Of a stretch of DNA of 64,000 nt, positions 57,263-64,000 are shown in pieces (positions within the stretch are counted from its first letter, which is position 1; each line of letters opens with the position of its first letter). Source of the stretch: Atherinomorus stipes (lineage: Eukaryota; Chordata; Actinopteri; Atheriniformes; Atherinidae). The notes under the pieces are model-generated. The model was not told the DNA's origin, did no database searches, and saw only the letters and a program-made list of their open reading frames with translations. The DNA lies in the NCBI GenBank assembly GCA_023101725.1, contig JALJCO010013663.1:5001-69000 (forward strand), written 5' to 3'. Both the position numbers and the translations under genes were made by a program.

Positions 57263-58661
57263 CCCCGTTCACATGAGGGTTTTAATTCTCTTTAATAGGG
57301 GATTATCACGCTTACCGGAAAATCGGGTCTGTACCCCCCCGTTTCCAGTGGAACAACTGGGGACTGCCAAGAAAGGAGACGCTTTCAGATGCTTGTGTGT
57401 TTTCAGCCGCACAAAGTTAGGCACGTTATCGAGCTGGCTAATGCTAACCTGCTAACACGACTGCGCAGTCTGCCGGCTACAAACAAACGTGTGTCGTTTT
57501 ATTATAAAGTTCGGTCCTTCACCGCGGCGAATCGGTCGTTTTAATCCACTTCTTCCTCAGCATCACTTTAGTCTGGACTGAAAACTTGGCATTGGCGTTT
57601 ATCCGATTTACAAGTTTAACAGAGTAGTAGCTGGCGGACTATTATTAGCAGGTTAGCATTAGCCAGCTTGATGACGTGCCTAACTTTGTGCGGCTGAAAA
57701 CACACAAGCATCTGAAAGCGTCTCCTTTCTTGGCAGTCCCCAGTTGTTCCACTGGAAACGGGGAGGTACAGACCCGATTTTCAGATGTTTGTGTGTTTTA
57801 AGACGCACAATGTTAAGCACGTCAGTAAACGCTAGCTGGCTAATGCTAGCATGCTGTGAAGTGCCGGTGTTGTGCCCCACCGGCGACAAACAAACGTGTG
57901 TTTTATTATAAAGTTCGGCCCTTCACCGCGGCGAATCGATCGCTTTGATCCAGTATCACTTCAGTCTAGAATGAAAACTTAAATATGTTTGGAGTTTATA
58001 CGATTTAAACAGTATAACAGAGCAGGAACGGCTGATGTTAACATGGCCCGGAAGAGGAAGTGTCAAAATCCGGGAACTTCCGGTAAGCGTGATAATCCCC
58101 TATTCAGGATAAAGCCTAATTCTGAACTGAGTGGTTGGTTTACTCCTCTTTTAATTCTGGATAAAATTATTTGCCTCTCGTATAAATGTTTATTTCATCC
58201 CAAGTTAACTCCTGTCGTTCTGAGCATGCTCCTTCCCTTGTCCTGTTATAATGGCGCTTGGCGAAGCGCACGTGAAACAAGCGCTGCACTCGTGCCAGCT
58301 GGCAGAAACGAAGTAGTACGCTAGTGTTGAGCTGCTGCTACAAAACTACAATCAAAATACAGTGAAAATCTGTGCGATTATGTGTTTTTTATGTTGTAGT
58401 CGAATCAAAAAGGACCAGGAATCGGCTTCTGTTCGCTTCCGGGTAGACGTAAATGGACGTAAATACGTCACATCCACCTGCTGTCCAATCAGAACTCTTC
58501 CTAACAACCAGATCTAAAGCGAAATTAGATAAAGGTGTTTTCAATGTAAATCTTAATTCAGAATTTTATTTCCATGTAAACACGAATGAGAATAATTTAA
58601 TTCTGAATAATTTAAGTCTGAATAATTAATTCTGAATTAAAAAAACATCATGTAACCGGGG
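57263..58661. mobile_element. Inverted-repeat element with rearranged interior
   Basis: Left CCCCGTTCACATGA and inverted right CCCCGGTTACATGA mark the ends; CAGTGA lies just outside both, a possible target duplication. A second inner inverted pair is AATAGGGGATTATCACGCTT (57294) with AAGCGTGATAATCCCCTATT (58084). Between them one module occurs three times: direct (57318-57634), inverted (57648-57782) and direct again (57783-58024). No long coding frame survives. Confidence 0.75.
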
Positions 58662-58721
58662 CCAGTGACTCATTCATTCATTCACTCATTTGAATCAGGT
58701 GTGTTGAAACAGGAAAACATC

Positions 58722-59209
58722 TAAGGGCACATTCACAAAGCTTTTTTTGATTCGAATTAGAGTCCGTTTGCTCAGAAAGTCCGCTTCATTTGGGGGAGTT
58801 GTGAATGCACAGACTCTGATCCGGAACAAACAAGCGGACTCAGTCCGCCTACAAACGTAGGTCTCGGTCCGATTCAAGTGGACCAAATACAAAAGTGGAC
58901 TACAAATTGCACGTAAAACGTTGGGCATTGTGGGTAAATGCTACAACAACAAACACACAGGTCGGACTGCAGTACTTATAAAGATGGCTTATGGTCAGAC
59001 GTGGAGTTACAAGAAAGTAAAAGCTTTAATCAATATTTGATCTGATGAAAGCATATCCAGCTCCTCATAAGTAAGCGCAAAAATACTATCGTTTTGTGGA
59101 GGAAACAGAAGTTGTGAGAACCTTCTTTTTCACGTCTTGTCCTTGCCTACGGTGAATCCGAATGCAGCGCCACTTGAGATTGGGAACATTATTCAAAAGG
59201 TTTGGCTCG
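58722..59209. repeat. Dispersed element, copy 2
   Basis: Same repeat as 42425-42835, here with about 150 extra bases at 58950-59097 (TAAAGATGGCTTATGG...). Starts GGGCACATTCACAAAGC and ends GAACATTATTCAAAAGGTTT. Confidence 0.7.
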
Positions 59210-60733
59210 TTTGCTACGGTGGATTGAATGGGGACTTCAACTCAAAGTCTAACTAGGCCGTACCAGTCTTGATGATTGGAGTTATACACTAGTGGTCTGT
59301 GATCACCCCGGCAGGAGTGATTTGTCCTGGAAAGCAACATGTGTAACACTCGGGTTGAAGGCAGAGGAAACAGAGGTGGAGTGATGCTGTTCTCAGTCAG
59401 CAGATGTGGCTTTACGGTTCGTCTCGTCAGAAAGGTGTGGCCCCGGATCTTCGGCGGCGCCCCTGACCACGAGGGACACTGGTGGCAGCGGTGGCAGCGT
59501 GCCCTCTGACTGCCAAGCGCTAAAACAGTCTGACCTAAATGGGCTGTGAAGGGTTTAGGTGTAGCCTGAGATTAACAACGTGTGGCAGCTGGAAGCAGGT
59601 CGTGTTTGCACACAGTAAATGCTCTTGCACCCCTCCATGCAGAGCGAGTCAGACATTATAGGTGTTATTAATAGAACAATTATAGGTGCAGCAAGAATAG
59701 CATGTTTATGCCCAAGAGTCGTCACAGCCAGGGGAAACACATTACAGTCATTTAATACCAGGATATACCCAGTAAAAAGTGAGACTTGTTAAAGTAGAGA
59801 CCAGCAGACTCGTATTTCCACGTGTGACTTCTGTCTGTGCACTTGCTTATATAAACATGGATTATGTGATGCAAGCATGTGCTGTCCAGAGCTAACGGTG
59901 TGTGGATTATAAAGAGCGGCACATGGATGTGGAAAAGGTTCTTTTTTTTTTCTTTTTTTTTTAATAAAAAGTATTCATGGAACATTTACAAGTGTTTGGG
60001 TACATAATACAGAAAAACTCCTCCATCTGTGCTCTCAAACACAAAGTTTTTTGTGGTTTTGTGCTTAAACCAAAAGAAAAAATGTAAGTGAATCACAAAC
60101 TCATGTCTGATTCACTTCTCAGGGTATAAGACTACAGTCCAAGTGAGTTTAGAGTTGTTTACTTGAACGCCCTCTCAGCGTATTGCTGTTTGGGTTCATC
60201 AGATTGATTACTATGGAAGCTTTGGGATTTTATTTGTACTCTTCGGGTGAAGAGGCAAACTGCTTGGTCGCATGCTAATGTAAAACAGAGCGAGGTGATT
60301 CAGTTTTTTTCTCTGAAACTGTTTGGATCAGTATGTAAATGTTTAAGGGTGGCGTGAGTAAACACACACAAGTGTTAGGTGTCGGGGTTTTGAGACAGCC
60401 TTGTTTGGCGGCCGAGGAGCTTCACTGTTGACGCTCCTGCACAGAACTACATACAAGGCTGTGCTTTCCATGGGGAAACACTCACATGACATGCAAAGGA
60501 ATCCATCTCATTTCAATCCCACACGCATATTTCTGCTGACAGTAATGGATGCTTGGCCAGAGTGAATATTTCAGGTCTCGTCCAGTATCTTTAAAGAAAA
60601 ACTACTAACTTAATTTGCCATCAGGAGGGGTTTCCTGTAAGAAGTTAAGACCATTATAATCACCAGCTTAAGTAAACAAAAGAGGAAACAAAATTGCCTC
60701 AGATTTGCTATTACAGCTGATTATTTACTCCAC
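59210..60733. other. Intergenic DNA, nothing recognised
   Basis: Moderate GC around 59400-59520, T run at 59940-59963. No splice-framed exon or element terminus was recognised. Confidence 0.4.
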
Positions 60734-60737
60734 TTAA

Positions 60738-62015
60738 AGGGGAAGTTCAGGATTTTTGACACTCATTTTCGAGTGAGCCAGAGTCCTACTTATCACTGGA
60801 GACAGTTTCATCTTAGTTCATCTCATATTCTTGTTACCAGTGGTCCCTGATGCTAATGTTAGCATAAGTCAATAGGAATCTGCTAGCCTGTCATTAATAA
60901 CAATCGTATCCACTCCACAGAACACCTGAGGCAAATCAGTTATAACACAAGACTCTGTGTAAATGTCATGTTAACAAAATAATGTTACAAATAAAATTGC
61001 CCTTGTATTGCGTTACATTTTGATAGTAAAGTCTCTCAGTGGCAATACAGGGGGCAAGAAAACACAGGAAAAGCATTTAGAATGATGTGAAGACCTGCGT
61101 TTTACGTACAAGACTCGACTTTTAATGCAGATGAGGTCAAAATATGACGTGAAAGTGTCGGGGAAATATATACCTGCTGTAGACCGCCAACTGTTGTGGC
61201 CTATTTTGGTTTTAACAAAGAGTCTAAATGAAAGTTTTAGCCGCTTTCTAACTCAGGTTTTTCACACGCCTAATATCCATGTTTTAACAAGAAAAATGCT
61301 GTTTTTGGGTGATGACTCCCTTGCCAAGTTAGTGTAATGGTAATAGAAATATAAAACAGCAACGCTGCATTTGTATTTTTTTATTCGTCATCGAAATACA
61401 GATTTATTCAATATAATTTAAAACACAACAATCTCTGTTTGTTTCATCAGGTTACTTTACATTGTTATGAATGATATGAGTGTGTTTGGCCGTAGACTGC
61501 AAGACAAAACACAGGCTTTCTGCCCACTGGTTGCGCGCGCAATTGCCAGTGTTTGTAAACGGGAAACCCATCTATAGTAGCAGCTACTGTAAAAAATGAA
61601 AACTTATAAACCGTGTTGCATATTTCTGTTCTTAATTCTGTAAACTAAAGAACTGTAAGCTATTGAAAATGTGTGAAGACTGTGGCGCGCTTCTATTTGT
61701 TTTGAACCGTATTACTCTCCTGTCTTACCACCTGGAAGCATTGTATCATTCTGCTGTTGGTGAGAAACTAGTTCCTCAAAATGTAATGTGTAATTTGTGA
61801 TGCAAGGTGGGTTTTATTTGTAACATTATTTTGTACGATACGATTGTTATTAAAGACAGGCTAGCAGATTCCTATTGACTTATGCTAGCATTAGCATCAG
61901 GTACCACCGGTAACAAGAATATGAGATGAAATAAGATGAAACTGTCTCCAGTGACAAGTCGGACCCAGGCTCACTCAAAAATGAGGCCCTATGTCAAAAA
62001 TCCTGAACTTCCCCT
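60738..62015. mobile_element. TTAA-flanked piggyBac-like element with long terminal repeats
   Basis: AGGGGAAGTTCAGGATTTTT at the left and the same text inverted at the right; the arms pair for about 170 bases (60738-60910 with 61845-62015). TTAA flanks at 60734-60737 and 62016-62019. A further inverted match (AAAATAATGTTACAAATAAA at 60977) lies inside, after a left-arm insertion of about 65 bases. The 0.8-kb centre (61030-61780) contains a piece related to the end of 38374-39239. No transposase. Confidence 0.9.
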
Positions 62016-62826
62016 TTAAAGTATTCCTAAAAGAAAGCTATATGGAAGTGGGCTTCTTCAGTTGAGCCTTTTAAAGATAGTTTATGGTCAACATGAAATA
62101 ACTTTGGAAAATGTACAGAAAAACAAGTTATTTTAAATGTTTTAGCAGAAAACAATGCTGGAACTGAAAAAAAGGTTGTTTGTTAGAATCGAAAGCTCAT
62201 TTTGAAATGGATGCCAGCAGCAGAATCACGAACAAAAAACCACCACAATGTGAGTTTAGTGATTTAATGAAGGCTTAGGGCAGGCAAAGGTTAATGAAGT
62301 GGATTATCTAGGGTGTTATGTCATGCCTCACATCATCTCAGGATGTCAGATGTCAGTAACCCTGGCTTTTTTTTTTTTTTTTTTTAACCCCCTTCTCCCC
62401 CAATGGACTGTGATGCTGCAACACTGAGGAACAGAGATGTGCTCGGGATTTTTAAGGGCATTTGCTCAAACCTAAAAAAGGGGCATAAAGTAGAAGTGTT
62501 AGTAAGACAGACTTGTATCTCCATGTCTTACTGGTTAATAAAACACAATAATTACTCATAATACACTAGTTATAATGTAGGAAACACCAGCTGTTTGTGT
62601 CTGCAGAGGGGATGCATTATTTGGCAGGGCAGATTTTGGTATTATAATAAGTCATAGGTCCGTCTGTGACGGCAGGTCCTGCTATCAATAGAAAATTAAA
62701 CCGTGTCAAAACTTATAAAATTCTTATTACGGAGTTTGCAGCTGAAAAAGCAAGGAAAGCAACTACATCATCAGTTTCTGGGCAATTTATGCATGGTGAT
62801 GATGATGAGTTCATTTAATTTGTTAA

Positions 62827-63245
62827 AGACCCACAATGGAACTTTTAGCAGTTTTCTTAGTGACGTGCCCCCTATCGACGGCTAAACTAGCATCCATCTT
62901 GCGTCGTACTTATAGTGTGAGCTAAATCTTGTGCTGTCCCTTCCTCTCTCCCTCCAGTAATGTTTCCTTGCGTTTCATTGCTGAATCCGACATGATGCGT
63001 GTTCAAAACACCTGCTGTGTTCATATCTGGTTCATATCTGTTTGGTAGCGCATGATGCGGTGTGCAACCAATAGTCAGCTGCAACATCACAGCCCCGTCC
63101 TGGACAAAAAAGTTACATAGTGCAGTTTCTGAGCCTCAGGATGTCGCTAGGCAGTGACAACTCGAATATGCGCATATGAATGTTGGTGTGCCATCAAAAT
63201 GAGTCAGAAACGCATATTTTTAAGGTCTAGTTACGTTGTGGGTCT
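62827..63245. mobile_element. TTAA-type MITE, copy B
   Basis: Ends AGACCCACAATGGAACTTTT and, inverted, AGACCCACAACGTAACT, with TTAA at 62823-62826 and 63246-63249. Same family as 32819-33288, about 50 bases shorter. Both target sites are intact. Confidence 0.88.
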
Positions 63246-63308
63246 TTAAAAAGCAACAATGTTGTCCTATAGTTGTATTGAAAATAAACGTAGCCTCCAT
63301 TAATAATG

Positions 63309-63345
63309 AATTTCCCTTCTGGGATAAATAAAGTATTTTTTTTAT
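63309..63345 (+). mobile_element. LINE/SINE tail fragment
   Basis: AATTTCCCTTCTGGGATAAA followed by TAAAGTATTTTTTTTATTT. A variant of the shared tail described for 4472-4682 and 31566-32818. Confidence 0.55.
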
Positions 63346-63349
63346 TTAA

Positions 63350-64000
63350 TTTTCATTTAATTAATAATGAATAGTGTCCTATCTTGCTTGTTTGAATTGA
63401 AAGACAGAAAATGAAGTCTCAGTCACACAAGAACAGCAACATTGTGCGACAGTTGCTGCACTTGCAGGCATTCAAAGTGAATCACAAGCGGCAGAAGGTT
63501 TTTTTCCCCAGTCTGACCCGCGTGTCATGATATTGTTGAAAAAGTTTGGAAAAGTGCAGAACTAGTAGAAAATCTGGCAGAACAGGTGTTTTAGGATAAA
63601 ATTATCATTTCAGAGAAACTTTCTGGAGAAAACACAAGGGCGTTTTCTCAGTGTAGTTTTAAAAAAAAGAATTTAAGGGTTTTGTCGTTTACAGCAATAT
63701 CGTTAAAAAAAAAATTACAGAAAATCATTGGAAATGTGTCTGGGTGAGACAAAGATCAAAACCAGTTCTTGTGGTCTTCGTGCCCTCAGGCAGCATCCCT
63801 TAAAAACATAAGTCTGAAGGGGATGGCATGGCCTCAGAAATATTTCTTAGAGCTTTTGTCTGTGAACACAGTTTGTTGCCGAATCCACAAATGCAAGTGA
63901 AAACTCGACCACATGTAAGGAAAACTACATGAAAACAAGTTCCAAAATTCCTGATGCTACTCTCTCTGGACTTGATCTCGTTTAAGATGGATTGAGTTTG
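63350..64000. other. Right-edge sequence, nothing recognised
   Basis: AT-rich, with short A runs at 63661 and 63705. No exon or element terminus supported. Confidence 0.35.

Overview
The window is nuclear DNA from a bony fish, probably a percomorph teleost. It has large AT-rich introns, GT-AG splice sites, vertebrate protein-coding exons whose residues match known fish and human orthologues, and many repeat types typical of teleosts: tRNA-derived SINEs with a LINE-like tail, Tc1-like transposase relics, L2- and RTE-like LINE 3' ends, and many short inverted-repeat elements. There is no operon structure, CRISPR array or bacterial feature.

Three protein-coding genes were assembled exon by exon. 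(1) SRP72, minus strand, 15961 down to 6092: 18 coding exons giving 608 complete codons. The last coding exon, for about 60 C-terminal residues, was not found and probably lies left of the window. (2) LEPROTL1 (endospanin-2), plus strand, 17154 to 20103: four coding exons giving a complete 131-residue protein. It is head-to-head with SRP72 across about 1.2 kb, which probably holds both promoters. A 3' UTR of nearly 3 kb follows. (3) An unnamed coiled-coil gene, plus strand, 25688 to 51377: nine exons that close in frame as a 333-residue protein. The 32-nt eighth exon is my prediction; it is what restores the reading frame.

Region by region: 1-6091 is repeats only and is presumably the final SRP72 intron. 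6092-15961 is SRP72, with a GGGCTGTAAC-ended element carrying a SINE and a second element sharing one inverted terminus three times. 15962-17153 is the divergent promoter. 17154-23030 is LEPROTL1 with its 3' UTR. 23031-25687 is intergenic and holds a TA-flanked element. 25688-51377 is the coiled-coil gene, whose introns hold most of the mobile DNA. 51378-64000 has no coding gene I can support; it holds elements with terminal inverted repeats, tRNA-like repeats and AT-rich DNA.

The most unusual object is on the minus strand at 31566-32818. It is a 1.25-kb retroelement-like unit with an intact 136-codon reading frame for a single-pass membrane protein with a helical tail. It ends in the same stem-loop-like 3' tail as the SINEs in this window. 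A second theme is a set of about eight elements with TTAA target duplications (piggyBac-like). Two of them lie end to end and share one TTAA, and two others carry younger insertions.
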